Shown here piece by piece: positions 17,157 to 28,806 of a stretch of 64,000 nucleotides of DNA. This DNA comes from Tianweitania populi (GTDB lineage: Bacteria > Pseudomonadota > Alphaproteobacteria > Rhizobiales > Rhizobiaceae). The stretch's first letter is position 1, and each line of letters opens with the position of its first letter. A program made the translations under genes and the position numbers. The notes below the pieces were generated by a model, which was not told the DNA's origin, made no database searches, and saw only the letters and a list, made by a program, of their open reading frames with translations. The stretch lies in contig NZ_BMZQ01000001.1 in NCBI RefSeq assembly GCF_014652875.1, positions 248,001-312,000 on the forward strand, in the 5' to 3' direction.

Positions 17157-18572
17157 TCAAGCCTGCGTCCCACCCACCGTCATCTGATCCATGCGAAGAT
17201 GCGGCTGGCCAACGCCAACCGGCACGCCCTGGCCGGCTTTGCCGCACATGCCGATGCCGGTATCGAGCTTCATGTCGTTGCCGATCATGGATACGCGATG
17301 CATCGCATCCGGGCCGTTGCCGATCAGCATGGCTCCCTTGATCGGCCGGGTCACTTTGCCGTTCTCGATCATATAGGCTTCGGTGCAGCCGAACACGAAC
17401 TTGCCGGATGTAATGTCCACCTGTCCGCCTCCGAAGGATACGGCGTAGATGCCGTTTTTGACGGAAGCGATGATCTCTTCCGGCGTTTTGTCGCCCGATG
17501 TCATGTAGGTGTTGGTCATGCGCGGCATTGGCTGGTGCGCATAGGATTCGCGGCGTCCATTGCCGGTGGCTTCCATGCCCATCAGCCGCGCATTCTGGCG
17601 ATCCTGCATGTAGCCGACGAGCTTGCCGTCTTCGATCAGCACGGTGCGATTGGTGGGCGTGCCTTCGTCGTCGATGGTCAGCGAGCCGCGGCGCTCGGCG
17701 ATCGTACCGTCATCTACGACGGTGACACCCTTGGCAGCAACCTGTTGCCCCATCAGCCCGGCAAAGGCCGACGTTTTCTTGCGGTTGAAATCGCCTTCCA
17801 GCCCATGGCCAACGGCTTCATGCAACATCACGCCGGGCCAGCCCGACGACAAGACGATGTCGAACGTGCCGGCCGGGGCAGGGGATGCTTCGAGATTGAC
17901 CAGCGCCTGACGCAGCGCCTCCTTGGCACCGAAGCGCCAGGAATCGTCGGCGATGAATTCACCAAAGCCCTTGCGCCCGCCGATCCCGTAAGAGCCGCTT
18001 TCCTGCCGGTCGCCTTCGCCGACCACCACGGACACATTCATGCGCACCAGCGGCCGGATGTCCTGCACCATCCGGCCGTCGCCGCGCATGATCTCGATCT
18101 GCTGCCAGGACGCGATGAGTGAAGCCGTCACCTGCCGCACCCGCGGATCTTCGGCGCGAACAAAGGCGTCGATCTCTTGAAGCAGCTTGGCTTTGTCGGC
18201 AAAGGCCGGCTCGGTCAGCGGATTGTTGTCGCCGTAGAGCTTGCGATTGGTACCCTGCGGCGCATCAGCAAGCGTGCCGGAATAGCCGGCTTTAACAGCG
18301 GAGACCGCACTGGCAGCACGCAACACGGCGGCTTCCGATAGTTCGCTGGCATGGGCGTAGCCTGTGGCCTCGCCGGCAACCGCACGCAGACCAAAGCCGC
18401 GATCCGTGTTGTAGCTGGCTGTCTTCAGGCGGCCGTTGTCGAACATCAGCGCTTCGCTTTCGCTTTGTTCGAGATAAAGCTCGCCGTCATCCGCGCCCTG
18501 AACCGTGTCGGCAAGCATCTGCCGCAGCCGATCTTCGGAACAATCGAATTGGCTAATCAGGGACTTGGACAT
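17157..18572 (-). CDS. tldD: TldD metalloprotease
   Basis: A 471-aa U62 peptidase subunit. The metal-binding HExxxH is H251-E252...H256 in GVMLHEAVGHGLEGD; the third ligand is the Cys of FVFGCTEAYM near the C-terminus. TldD works with TldE (PmbA) to degrade unfolded peptides and to mature some ribosomally made peptides such as microcins; tldE is not in this window. The length and start (MSKSLISQFDCSEDRL) are normal. It sits between ialB and the sirtuin gene, all on the minus strand, and is divergent from the cox operon, an arrangement seen in other Rhizobiales. Confidence 0.95.
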   Translation of the reverse strand: MSKSLISQFDCSEDRLRQMLADTVQGADDGELYLEQSESEALMFDNGRLKTASYNTDRGFGLRAVAGEATGYAHASELSEAAVLRAASAVSAVKAGYSGTLADAPQGTNRKLYGDNNPLTEPAFADKAKLLQEIDAFVRAEDPRVRQVTASLIASWQQIEIMRGDGRMVQDIRPLVRMNVSVVVGEGDRQESGSYGIGGRKGFGEFIADDSWRFGAKEALRQALVNLEASPAPAGTFDIVLSSGWPGVMLHEAVGHGLEGDFNRKKTSAFAGLMGQQVAAKGVTVVDDGTIAERRGSLTIDDEGTPTNRTVLIEDGKLVGYMQDRQNARLMGMEATGNGRRESYAHQPMPRMTNTYMTSGDKTPEEIIASVKNGIYAVSFGGGQVDITSGKFVFGCTEAYMIENGKVTRPIKGAMLIGNGPDAMHRVSMIGNDMKLDTGIGMCGKAGQGVPVGVGQPHLRMDQMTVGGTQA

Positions 18573-18685
18573 GGAAGCGGACTCACTTTGCGAAGCAATG
18601 CCCGAGAAGTAGGGGCTGCCGTCGCAAGAATCCAGCCGAAGCGACCAGGCGCTTCGGTTTAGGCTGGTTCACCCAACACTTGGCC

Positions 18686-19204
18686 TCAGGGCAGTGCGGC
18701 AAAACCTTCGCCGAAGCCGTTCAGTTCGACAGGGATGCCGATGCCTTCTTCCGGCGTCTGGAACACGATGAAGGTCGCGGCCTTACCGGTCTTCAAAGTG
18801 TCGAGCAGCGGCTGTTCCAGGATCACCTCGGCATAACAACCGTCCTGGAAGCAGCGCACGAAATAAGCGCGGCCGATATCCTTGCCGTCGACATTGAGGC
18901 CAAGGCCGTTCGGCAGAAGCACCCCAAGAGGCGCCAGAACACGAAGGATCTCGGCCTTGTTGTCGGCGGTGCGCAGAACCACGACAGAAAGGCCGATCTC
19001 CGGCCGGTCTTCGGCGACCACATTCTGCATCATCGCGCATTGTTCAGCCGTCGCACCCGCCGGCGTGTCGCAGATGATCGACCACGCGCCATGGCTGGAA
19101 CGGACGGCGCCGGTTGGGGCCGGCTGCTGAGCGCTGGCGGGAAGGGCGCTTGCCAAAGGCGAAGCAAGAAGCAGACTGAAGGCGAGCGGCCTCAAAAAGC
19201 GCAT
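18686..19204 (-). CDS. Invasion-associated locus B (IalB) family protein
   Basis: A 172-aa exported protein with a signal peptide (RPLAFSLLLASPLASALPASA) and the IalB core: WSIICDTPAGATAEQCAMMQ, a VLRTADNKAEILRVLAPLGVLLPNGLGLNVDG segment and the Cys pair VRCFQDGCYAEV. In Bartonella IalB helps entry into red blood cells, but free-living rhizobia carry several paralogues of unknown role, so virulence should not be inferred. Four conserved cysteines suggest disulfides in the periplasm. It is followed by tldD on the same strand, 113 bases away. Confidence 0.88.
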   Translation of the reverse strand: MRFLRPLAFSLLLASPLASALPASAQQPAPTGAVRSSHGAWSIICDTPAGATAEQCAMMQNVVAEDRPEIGLSVVVLRTADNKAEILRVLAPLGVLLPNGLGLNVDGKDIGRAYFVRCFQDGCYAEVILEQPLLDTLKTGKAATFIVFQTPEEGIGIPVELNGFGEGFAALP

Positions 19205-19517
19205 CAGGGGAAGGTCTCCAACCGAATCATCGCGATCTAGCCTGCAGCCTTCGCATGGAAAACAAAGCGCTGTCAGCGGCAGATCAGCACGCGACCACCA
19301 CAGAATTGTGTGAATCAGCCTGAAGGGCAGCTCCTACTTTGCTTCATAACGCAATGGCAGGTTGTTGATCCAGCACGAACAAAATGCCGCATCCAGCAGA
19401 ATCGTGGCTTTCTTGCGGACGCCAAGAGAGTATGATTTGAACGGGCTGGAGAGAACTGGGAGTCTGTGCGTGTGCATGCCGCATGCTGACGCGCGTCCTA
19501 GTCAGGGTATCCGGGAG
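19205..19517. other. Intergenic region between ialB and coxB
   Basis: This 313-base gap holds the divergent promoters of ialB and of the cytochrome oxidase genes. No good sigma70 pair was found: TATGAT at 19431 could be a -10 for coxB, but the nearest TTG-type -35 (19413) is too close. An imperfect palindrome GCATGCCGCATGC lies near 19472-19486. No RNA gene or short ORF with a ribosome site was seen. Confidence 0.5.
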
Positions 19518-22086
<2,569 letters not shown>

Positions 22087-22104
22087 GGCAGTTGAACGAA
22101 CCCC

Positions 22105-22128
22105 GGCCCGGGCTGAACAGTCCGGGTC
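22105..22128 (+). other. Strong hairpin between coxA and ctaB
   Basis: GGCCCGGGCT-GAAC-AGTCCGGGTC can form a ten-pair stem with two G-T wobbles and a four-base loop, 19 bases after the coxA stop. No T tract follows, so it is not a standard terminator; it may protect the coxBA mRNA end or reduce read-through to the assembly genes. Confidence 0.5.
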
Positions 22129-22149
22129 CAGGCATTGGATACGATTTGA

Positions 22150-23094
22150 ATGAGCATGGTTGAACAAACCGCGACGCCCACCCCGGAAGTCGGGCTGTCG
22201 GAAGCAACGGCAGGCGACTTCATCGCTCTGCTGAAGCCGCGCGTCATGTCGCTGGTTGTGTTCACTGCATTCGTCGGCCTCATGGCCGCGCCTACCCCCT
22301 TCGATCCGCTGTTCTCCGCGATCGCCATCCTGTCGATCGCGATTGGTGCCGGCGCGTCCGGTGCTTTGAACATGTGGTATGACGCCGATATCGACCGCCT
22401 GATGAGCCGCACGGCGCGTCGCCCGGTTCCCGCCGGCCGCATGCTGCCGGGCGAAGCACTCGGCTTTGGCCTGGTTCTGTCATTCCTTTCCGTGATGACC
22501 CTCGGCCTGCTGGTGAACTGGCTGGCAGCCAGCCTGCTCGCCTTCACGATCTTCTTTTATGCCGTTGTTTATACAATGTGGCTCAAGCGCTGGACCCCGC
22601 AGAACATCGTGATCGGCGGTGCCGCCGGTGCTTTCCCGCCGGTTGTCGGCTGGGCTGCTGCGACGGGCTCGGTGAGCCTGGAAAGCATCATCCTGTTTTC
22701 CATCATCTTCCTGTGGACACCACCGCACTTCTGGGCGCTCGCCTTGTTCAAGTCCGGTGATTACGGCCGCGCTGGCATTCCGATGATGCCGAATGTGGCT
22801 GGCGAGGCGTCGACCCGCCTGCAGATCTTCATCTACACCCTGATCGTGTCGCCGATCGGCGTGCTGCCTTGGGTGCTCGGCTATGCTTCCGCCGGTTACG
22901 GGATCGTCGCAGCAGCTTTGGGTGTTGGCTTCGTTTACTACGCCTGGGGCGTGTTCCGCATGGCGCCAGCTGATCGGGTCATGCTGCCGGCCAAGCGCAT
23001 GTTCGGCTTCTCGCTGCTTTATCTTTTTGGCATCTTCGCCGCTTATCTAGCGGACAGCTTGGTCGCGCGCTTTCTCCAGGCGGGTATTCTCTGA
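22150..23094 (+). CDS. ctaB: Protoheme IX farnesyltransferase (haem O synthase)
   Basis: A 314-aa UbiA-type membrane prenyltransferase that attaches a farnesyl group to haem B to give haem O, the precursor of haem A needed by CoxA. The diagnostic [24 protein letters not shown] holds the DxxxD polyprenyl-phosphate site; a second Asp-rich loop segment is [17 protein letters not shown]. Eight or nine hydrophobic helices are evident. It starts with ATG 22150 and its stop overlaps the next start as TGATG. The haem A synthase ctaA is not present in the window. Confidence 0.95.
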   Translation: MSMVEQTATPTPEVGLSEATAGDFIALLKPRVMSLVVFTAFVGLMAAPTPFDPLFSAIAILSIAIGAGASGALNMWYDADIDRLMSRTARRPVPAGRMLPGEALGFGLVLSFLSVMTLGLLVNWLAASLLAFTIFFYAVVYTMWLKRWTPQNIVIGGAAGAFPPVVGWAAATGSVSLESIILFSIIFLWTPPHFWALALFKSGDYGRAGIPMMPNVAGEASTRLQIFIYTLIVSPIGVLPWVLGYASAGYGIVAAALGVGFVYYAWGVFRMAPADRVMLPAKRMFGFSLLYLFGIFAAYLADSLVARFLQAGIL

Positions 23095-23267
23095 TGGCCG
23101 GCGAACGGAACCAGTTCGAGGAAACAATCAAGCTGACGGACAAGCAGCGCAAGGCGCGTCGCAGCCGTTCGGTTGCGATTGCTGTCGGCTTGGCGATTCT
23201 TGTCGTGATCTTTTATGTGGCGACCATCGCAAAGTTCGGCCCGTCGCTGCTCAACAGGCCGCTCTGA
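23094..23267 (+). CDS. coxF: CoxF-like small membrane protein, 57 aa
   Basis: A short gene between ctaB and ctaG, starting at the A of the ctaB stop codon (TGATG). The protein has a hydrophilic, basic N-terminus ([18 protein letters not shown]) and a single membrane span ([20 protein letters not shown]), ending [11 protein letters not shown]. Its size, layout and place match the CoxF proteins of rhizobial aa3 oxidase operons, which are thought to support oxidase assembly; the exact role is not known. The N-terminus should face the cytoplasm. It is followed after 3 bases by ctaG. Confidence 0.85.
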   Translation: MAGERNQFEETIKLTDKQRKARRSRSVAIAVGLAILVVIFYVATIAKFGPSLLNRPL

Positions 23268-23270
23268 TCC

Positions 23271-23909
23271 ATGACCAAGACCAGCACCCCTGTTGACCCG
23301 AAACGCCGCGCCAATATCCGCGTTGCGGTCGGCTGCGCGACGTTCTTCGCGGCCATGATCGGTGCTGCCTATGCGTCCGTCCCACTGTATGAGATGTTTT
23401 GCCAGGCAACCGGCTACGGTGGCACCACACAGCGGGTCGATCAGTATTCGGACACGATCTTGGATCGGAAGATCACGGTGCGGTTCGATGCCAATGTCAG
23501 CGGCGGTCTGCCCTGGACCTTCCAGCCCGACCAGCGCGACGTGACGATCAAGATCGGCGAAACTACGCAGATCGGCTACACCGCCACCAATCCGTTCTCC
23601 ACGCCGACCGCGGGTAAGGCCACGTTCAACGTGACGCCCGAACTTGCCGGCGCTTATTTCAACAAGGTCGAGTGCTTCTGCTTCACGGATACGACCCTGA
23701 AGCCCGGCGAGGCCCTTGACATGCCGGTCGTGTTCTTCGTCGATCCTGCGATCGTCGATGATCCCGACATCAAAGACATCAGAACAATTACCTTGTCTTA
23801 CACGTTCTTCCCCTTGCCAGCCGGTGCGCCGCTCGCGGCCAACACCTCTGCTGGCGAAAAGGGAAGTGCTGCGGGAAGCAGGGTTTCCAGCGATAATCTC
23901 GGGGGTTGA
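23271..23909 (+). CDS. ctaG: Cytochrome c oxidase assembly protein CtaG (Cox11)
   Basis: A 212-aa membrane-anchored periplasmic copper chaperone that delivers copper to the CuB site of CoxA. After a basic start there is one membrane span (about 17-38, [21 protein letters not shown]) and an immunoglobulin-like domain with the copper-binding CFCF motif in [13 protein letters not shown] and the conserved MPVVFFVDP end. The C-terminal 20 residues are variable. It begins 3 bases after coxF and ends one base before the coxC start, so it is part of one operon. Confidence 0.95.
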   Translation: MTKTSTPVDPKRRANIRVAVGCATFFAAMIGAAYASVPLYEMFCQATGYGGTTQRVDQYSDTILDRKITVRFDANVSGGLPWTFQPDQRDVTIKIGETTQIGYTATNPFSTPTAGKATFNVTPELAGAYFNKVECFCFTDTTLKPGEALDMPVVFFVDPAIVDDPDIKDIRTITLSYTFFPLPAGAPLAANTSAGEKGSAAGSRVSSDNLGG

Positions 23910-23910
23910 T

Positions 23911-24792
23911 ATGGCTGAGGCGCACGCCAAGAATCACGACTACCACATCATAGACCCCAGCCCGTGGCCGTTCACGGCCTCGGTCGGCGCGCTGTTGATG
24001 GCGCTCGGCGGCGTAGGCTGGATGCAGGGCCTGAAAGGCAACGAGTTTGGATTGCTCGGCATTCCGCTGAACAATGCCTGGCTCTTCGTGGTCGGTCTGG
24101 CGGTGGTCCTTTACACCATGTTCGGCTGGTGGTCGGACACGATCAAGGAAGGTCGCGAAGGTCACCACACGCGGGTCGTGTCGCTGCATCTGCGCTACGG
24201 CATGATCATGTTCATCGCCTCCGAGGTGATGTTCTTCGTTGCCTGGTTCTGGGCTTTCTTCGATGCCAGCCTGTTCCCGGGCGAAGTGGTGCAGGTCGCG
24301 CGTACCGAATATACCGGCGGCCAGTGGCCACCGGCAGGCATCGAGGTGCTCGATCCCTGGCACCTGCCGCTTTACAACACGGTGATCCTGCTTCTGTCGG
24401 GCACGACGGTCACCTGGGCGCACCATGCGCTGCTGCACAATGACCGTAAGGGCCTCGTGTCCGGCCTGGTGTTCACCGTCGCTCTGGGCGTGCTGTTCTC
24501 CTTCGTGCAGGCCTACGAATACATGCACGCACCGTTCGCCTTCGCGGATTCGATCTACGGTGCGACCTTCTACATGGCGACTGGCTTCCACGGCTTCCAT
24601 GTGTTCATCGGCACGATCTTCCTGCTGGTCTGTTTGATCCGCGCCATGAAGGGCGACTTCACGCCGAAGCAACATTTCGGCTTCGAAGCCGCTGCCTGGT
24701 ATTGGCACTTCGTGGACGTGGTCTGGCTGTTCCTGTTTGCCACGATCTATGTCTGGGCCTCCGCCGGCGCGACCATCGCAACCGGACACTGA
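23911..24792 (+). CDS. coxC: Cytochrome c oxidase subunit III
   Basis: The third core subunit of aa3 oxidase, 293 aa with seven membrane helices. Typical segments: [42 protein letters not shown] (with the Glu near the proton-uptake region), [15 protein letters not shown], and [18 protein letters not shown] and [14 protein letters not shown] at the end. It binds lipids and stabilises subunit I. It starts one base after the ctaG stop; an intrinsic terminator follows 24 bases after its own stop, which marks the end of the cox transcript. Confidence 0.96.
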   Translation: MAEAHAKNHDYHIIDPSPWPFTASVGALLMALGGVGWMQGLKGNEFGLLGIPLNNAWLFVVGLAVVLYTMFGWWSDTIKEGREGHHTRVVSLHLRYGMIMFIASEVMFFVAWFWAFFDASLFPGEVVQVARTEYTGGQWPPAGIEVLDPWHLPLYNTVILLLSGTTVTWAHHALLHNDRKGLVSGLVFTVALGVLFSFVQAYEYMHAPFAFADSIYGATFYMATGFHGFHVFIGTIFLLVCLIRAMKGDFTPKQHFGFEAAAWYWHFVDVVWLFLFATIYVWASAGATIATGH

Positions 24793-24816
24793 AACGCCCA
24801 TCATGCTAAGGAAAGG

Positions 24817-24842
24817 GCGGCTGCGCGAGCGGCCGCTTTTTT
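24817..24842 (+). terminator. Intrinsic terminator after coxC
   Basis: GCGGCTGC-GCGA-GCGGCCGC forms an eight-pair stem (one G-T) with a GNRA tetraloop, followed directly by TTTTTT. It ends 21 bases before the SURF1 start, so it should separate the oxidase genes from surF1-ispH-thrB-rnhA unless read-through occurs. Confidence 0.8.
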
Positions 24843-24862
24843 CGTTTTCGGAGGTTCAAGGT

Positions 24863-25627
24863 TTGGCAGTGCAGCAGGGCGACGGACCATCCCTGGTCAT
24901 CAGACCGGCCTCGAAGGCGCGGTTTTGGATCGTTGGCGCCTTTGTGCTGATTGCGATGGCTATTCTGCTTGCGCTTGGCACATGGCAGATGGAGCGGCTG
25001 GCGTGGAAGGAAGCGCTCATGGCGCGCATCACCAGCCAGTTGTCCCAGCCGCCTGTGCCGCTCGCTACTGTGGAAGCCGCTCAGGCCGCAGGCGATCCTA
25101 TTGAATATCGCCCGGTCACAGTCAGTGGCACTTTCCTGCATGATCGCGAGCGTCATTTCTTCGCCACCTATGAAGGCCAGTCCGGCTTCTACATCTACAC
25201 GCCGCTGCGTCTCGCTGATGGCCGCGTCCTGTTCGTCAATCGGGGCTTCGTGCCTTATGATCGCAAGGAGCCGGCAAGCCGCGCCGAAGGGCAGGTCGGC
25301 GGCGATGTGACGGTCACCGGTCTGGCGCGCGAAAGGTTGAACGGCAAGCCGTCCTGGCTCGTGCCGACCAACGATCTGGCCAAGAACATCTTCTACTGGA
25401 AAGATATCGACGCCATGGCTGCGAGTGCAGGGCTCGGCGAGCCGGTGCTACCCTTCTTCGTGGATGCCGACAAGGCGCCGAACGCCGGCGGCCTGCCGAT
25501 CGGCGGGGTGACCATCATCGATCTGCCGAACAATCATCTGCAATATGCCGTGACTTGGTATGGTTTGGGCTTGGCGCTGGCCGGCGTTTGCGTGGCAATG
25601 TGGGTGCGCCGGAACAAGCCCACTTAA
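24863..25627 (+). CDS. SURF1 family oxidase assembly protein
   Basis: A 254-aa inner-membrane protein with one helix near each end (about 20-40, [21 protein letters not shown], and 225-245, [17 protein letters not shown]) and a periplasmic domain between. It contains the SURF1 marks [37 protein letters not shown] and [14 protein letters not shown]-like end. It helps insert haem A into CoxA. The TTG start at 24863 is inferred: GGAGG lies 8 bases upstream, and no ATG is near the family start; a GTG two codons later is the alternative. The terminator after coxC lies just upstream. Confidence 0.88.
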   Translation: MAVQQGDGPSLVIRPASKARFWIVGAFVLIAMAILLALGTWQMERLAWKEALMARITSQLSQPPVPLATVEAAQAAGDPIEYRPVTVSGTFLHDRERHFFATYEGQSGFYIYTPLRLADGRVLFVNRGFVPYDRKEPASRAEGQVGGDVTVTGLARERLNGKPSWLVPTNDLAKNIFYWKDIDAMAASAGLGEPVLPFFVDADKAPNAGGLPIGGVTIIDLPNNHLQYAVTWYGLGLALAGVCVAMWVRRNKPT

Positions 25628-25691
25628 CCCGCCCAACCTTGACATAGCCGCTCCCAGACCTCATGTCCGTCCGGCCTATGCGAGCGCTTTG

Positions 25692-26705
25692 ATGTCCCTG
25701 TTTTCTCCCGCCAAGCCTGCTTTGACGATCCGCCTGTGCGAGCCGCGCGGTTTTTGCGCCGGCGTCGATCGCGCAATCCAGATCGTGGTTCTGGCACTGA
25801 AGAAATACGGCGCTCCGGTCTATGTCCGCCACGAGATCGTGCATAACCGCTTCGTGGTGCAGGGCCTGCAAGAGCGCGGCGCCGTGTTCATCGAGGAACT
25901 GCACGAGATCCCGCCTGAGCACCGCGAGCGGCCTGTGGTGTTTTCGGCCCACGGCGTGCCGAAATCCGTGCCGGCGGATGCGCAAGCGCGCAACCTGTTT
26001 TATCTCGATGCGACCTGCCCGCTAGTGTCAAAGGTCCATAAGCAGGCCATGCGCCATCAGCGTCTCGGCCGCCATGTCGTGCTCGTCGGCCACGCCGGTC
26101 ATCCCGAGGTCATCGGCACGATGGGCCAGTTGCCGGATGGCGCGGTCACGCTAATTGAAACCGAGGCGGATGTGCATGGCTTCATGCCGGTTGATCCGGA
26201 TCAGCTCGGCTTCGTTACGCAGACGACGCTGTCGGTAAGCGACACGGCGGGCATCATCGCCCGGCTGCAGGAGCGCTTCCCGGCCATCCAGGCGCCGTCA
26301 GCCGAGTCGATCTGCTACGCCACGACGAACCGGCAGGAAGCCGTGAAGGAAACAGCAGCGGGCACCGATTTCTTCCTGATCGTCGGCGCGCCGAATTCCT
26401 CCAATTCGAAGCGGCTGGTGGAAGTGGCTGAACGGGCAGGTGCCAAGCGCGCTCTGCTGGTGCAGCGTGCGGCGGAGATTCCATGGGACGAGATTGAAAC
26501 GATCGGTACGCTCGGCTTGTCAGCCGGTGCATCAGCGCCGCAGATCATCGTTGATGAGATCGTCGATGCCTTCAATGCACGGTTCAACGTGTCGATCGAT
26601 CTTGCGGTTACCGCGATAGAGAACGAGAACTTCCCCGTTCTCAGCGTGCTGCGCGATATGCCGCTGGTGCCCGCCGACATGGCTTTTGTGAACGGAAACG
26701 CCTGA
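25692..26705 (+). CDS. ispH: 4-hydroxy-3-methylbut-2-enyl diphosphate reductase
   Basis: The last enzyme of the MEP pathway: it reduces HMBPP to IPP and DMAPP with a [4Fe-4S] cluster. The three cluster cysteines are seen in [26 protein letters not shown] and [12 protein letters not shown]; the substrate-binding His residues are in VRHEIVHN and [20 protein letters not shown]-like [10 protein letters not shown] is present. At 337 aa it is of normal length. ATG 25692 gives the standard N-terminus. thrB follows 2 bases later. With dxs, two of the seven MEP steps are in this window. Confidence 0.96.
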   Translation: MSLFSPAKPALTIRLCEPRGFCAGVDRAIQIVVLALKKYGAPVYVRHEIVHNRFVVQGLQERGAVFIEELHEIPPEHRERPVVFSAHGVPKSVPADAQARNLFYLDATCPLVSKVHKQAMRHQRLGRHVVLVGHAGHPEVIGTMGQLPDGAVTLIETEADVHGFMPVDPDQLGFVTQTTLSVSDTAGIIARLQERFPAIQAPSAESICYATTNRQEAVKETAAGTDFFLIVGAPNSSNSKRLVEVAERAGAKRALLVQRAAEIPWDEIETIGTLGLSAGASAPQIIVDEIVDAFNARFNVSIDLAVTAIENENFPVLSVLRDMPLVPADMAFVNGNA

Positions 26706-26707
26706 CC

Positions 26708-27670
26708 ATGGCCGTTTACACAGACGTCAACGAGGAGCAGCTTGCCCGCTTCCTCGAGGAATACAAGATCGGCCATGTGCGTTCGTACAAGGGCATCGCG
26801 GAAGGCTCGGAGAACTCGAACTTCCTGCTTCGCACCGACACCGGCTCCTACATCCTGACGCTCTATGAAAAGCGCGTCGACCAGAGTGATCTGCCGTTTT
26901 TCCTTTGCCTCATGCAGCATCTCGCGCGCAAAGGCATCACCTGTCCACTGCCGGTTGAAAGACGCGACCGCCAGCTGATCGGCGAACTGGCTGGGCGGCC
27001 TGCAGCGATCATCACCTTTCTTGAAGGGATGTGGATGCGCCATCCGACGGTCGCACAATGTGGCGAAGTCGGGCGTGAACTTGCGGAGCTGCATCTGGCC
27101 GGTGCCGACTTTCCCATGCACCGTGCCAATGCGCTGGCCGTGGATGGCTGGCGCACGCTGTGGGACGGCTCGCGTGATCGCGCCGACTCGGTCGTGCCCG
27201 GGCTGGTGGCGGAAGTTGAAGCGGACTTCGCCGTTCTGGAACGCGACTGGCCGCAGGATCTGCCAGGCGGCATCATCCATGCCGATCTTTTCCCTGACAA
27301 CGTCTTCTTTCTCGGCGACCGGCTGTCAGGACTGATCGACTTCTATTTTGCCTGCGAGGATTTCTATGCCTACGACGTGGCGGTGTGCCTGAACGCCTGG
27401 TGCTTCGAGCCGGATTTCAGCTTCAATGCCGCAAAGGCCGCGGCGCTGACGGCAGGCTATCAATCTGTGCGTCCCTTAAGTGCTGCGGAACAACAGGCCC
27501 TACCGCTCCTGGCACGAGGATCCGCGCTGCGCTTCATGCTGACGCGGCTTTATGACTGGCTGACGATCCCGGATGGTGCGCTGGTGCAAAAGCGCGATCC
27601 GCTGGAATATGTCGCCAAGCTGCGCTTTCATCGCGGTGTAACGACGCCCGAAGCTTACGGTATCTCATGA
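26708..27670 (+). CDS. thrB: Homoserine kinase (APH-fold type)
   Basis: A 320-aa kinase of the aminoglycoside-phosphotransferase fold, the form of ThrB used by alphaproteobacteria and pseudomonads. It phosphorylates homoserine with ATP on the way to threonine. Motifs: [13 protein letters not shown] (nucleotide loop), the catalytic [11 protein letters not shown] and the metal-binding [16 protein letters not shown]. It starts 2 bases after ispH and overlaps rnhA by four bases (ATGA), so ispH-thrB-rnhA are one transcript. The partner enzyme thrC is about 8 kb downstream on the other strand. Confidence 0.95.
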   Translation: MAVYTDVNEEQLARFLEEYKIGHVRSYKGIAEGSENSNFLLRTDTGSYILTLYEKRVDQSDLPFFLCLMQHLARKGITCPLPVERRDRQLIGELAGRPAAIITFLEGMWMRHPTVAQCGEVGRELAELHLAGADFPMHRANALAVDGWRTLWDGSRDRADSVVPGLVAEVEADFAVLERDWPQDLPGGIIHADLFPDNVFFLGDRLSGLIDFYFACEDFYAYDVAVCLNAWCFEPDFSFNAAKAAALTAGYQSVRPLSAAEQQALPLLARGSALRFMLTRLYDWLTIPDGALVQKRDPLEYVAKLRFHRGVTTPEAYGIS

Positions 27671-28215
27671 AAACGGTTGAAGCCTACACAGACGGTGCTT
27701 GTTCCGGCAATCCCGGCCCTGGCGGCTGGGGCGCGATCCTGCGCTACAACGGCAAAACCAAGGAACTGTCGGGCGGCGAGGCCAATACGACCAACAATCG
27801 CATGGAGCTGATGGCCGCTATTTCGGCGCTGAACGCGCTGAAGGAGCCGTGCGAAATCGACCTTTATACCGACAGCAACTACGTCAAGGATGGAATCGGC
27901 GGCTGGATCGAAGGCTGGAAGCGCAATGGCTGGAAGACGGCCGCCAAGCAGCCGGTGAAGAATGCCGAGCTTTGGCAGCAGCTCGACCAGGCGCGTCAAC
28001 GCCACAAGGTTAAGTGGCACTGGGTCAAGGGCCATGCCGGCCACCCGGAAAACGAGCGTGCTGACGACCTGGCGCGGCAGGGCATGGCGCCGTTCAAGGC
28101 GCAGCGTGCGCCAAAGCCAAGCGCTGCCAAGGTTGATCCGATCCGGGCCGCCGCGTCGGTCCAGCCAGCCGCGCCGACGCGCAAGCTGAACCGGACCTTC
28201 ATTCGCGAGGATTGA
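27667..28215 (+). CDS. rnhA: Ribonuclease HI
   Basis: Cuts the RNA strand of RNA-DNA hybrids, removing primers and R-loops. The catalytic carboxylates are visible: Asp in [17 protein letters not shown], Glu in NNRMELMAA, Asp in [12 protein letters not shown] and Asp in [12 protein letters not shown]. The basic handle [17 protein letters not shown] is also present. The domain ends near residue 148; the last 35 residues (rich in Ala, Pro and Lys) are an extra tail common in rhizobial copies. It overlaps thrB by four bases. Confidence 0.96.
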   Translation: MKTVEAYTDGACSGNPGPGGWGAILRYNGKTKELSGGEANTTNNRMELMAAISALNALKEPCEIDLYTDSNYVKDGIGGWIEGWKRNGWKTAAKQPVKNAELWQQLDQARQRHKVKWHWVKGHAGHPENERADDLARQGMAPFKAQRAPKPSAAKVDPIRAAASVQPAAPTRKLNRTFIRED

Positions 28216-28233
28216 GGCTGCCGGCAGCAGCCT
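28215..28233. terminator. Hairpin between convergent rnhA and peroxiredoxin genes
   Basis: AGGCTGC-CGGCA-GCAGCCT is a perfect seven-pair hairpin starting at the last base of the rnhA stop. Only weak T runs follow on either side, so a two-way terminator is possible but not certain. Confidence 0.4.
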
Positions 28234-28245
28234 AGCCCTCTTGTC

Positions 28246-28731
28246 TCAGAGCTGTTCGAGCAGGCGCGCAGCACCGCTATCAACCGCTTGGCCGGGCGAC
28301 CCTTCAAGGTTGAGCGCGGTGACCTTGCCACTGTCGATGATCATGGAAAAGCGCTTGTTGCGCAGTCCCATGCCGCCGGCGCTCATATCCTGCTCAAGGC
28401 CGGCCGCCTTGGCAAACACGCCGCTGCCATCGGCAAGAAAGGTGATCTTGCCTTCGCCGCCGGTAAATCGCGCCCAAGCGCGCATGACGAAGGCGTCGTT
28501 GACCGCGATCACCGCGATCGTATCGATACCCTTGCCGAGGATCGTGTCGGCATTTTCGAGGTAGCCGGGAAGGTGGTTGTTGGAGCAGGTCGGCGTGAAA
28601 GCGCCGGGAACGCCGAACAGTACCACCTTCTTGTTCCAGAAAAATTCGCTCGTGGAGACTTCGGTCATCTCTTCGGGACCCACCACTTTCAGCTTCACGT
28701 CCGGCAGGCTGTCACCTACTGCAATCGTCAT
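28246..28731 (-). CDS. Peroxiredoxin (Prx5/PrxQ-like, glutaredoxin-type)
   Basis: A 161-aa thiol peroxidase that reduces hydrogen peroxide and organic peroxides. The peroxidatic Cys is in GVPGAFTPTCSNNHLPGY; the Arg and Thr of the active site are in the same loop and in MRAWARF. It lacks a clear second resolving Cys, so it probably uses glutaredoxin or thioredoxin, as in the 1-Cys Prx5 group. ATG 28731 gives the usual N-terminus MTIAVGDSLPDV; nine further in-frame codons upstream are unlikely to be used. It converges with rnhA. Confidence 0.92.
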   Translation of the reverse strand: MTIAVGDSLPDVKLKVVGPEEMTEVSTSEFFWNKKVVLFGVPGAFTPTCSNNHLPGYLENADTILGKGIDTIAVIAVNDAFVMRAWARFTGGEGKITFLADGSGVFAKAAGLEQDMSAGGMGLRNKRFSMIIDSGKVTALNLEGSPGQAVDSGAARLLEQL

Positions 28732-28806
28732 TGCGGTCTCCAATCTGTTGGCAGTCATGAAGCGCGTGATGTAGGTGTGATGGACCGCCTGTCCACCACG
28801 TCCAGG

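Noticed and set aside
16104-18122. Plus-strand ORF of 672 codons across the sirtuin and tldD genes
   Set aside because: Both minus-strand genes have intact catalytic motifs; the plus-strand frame is their shadow.
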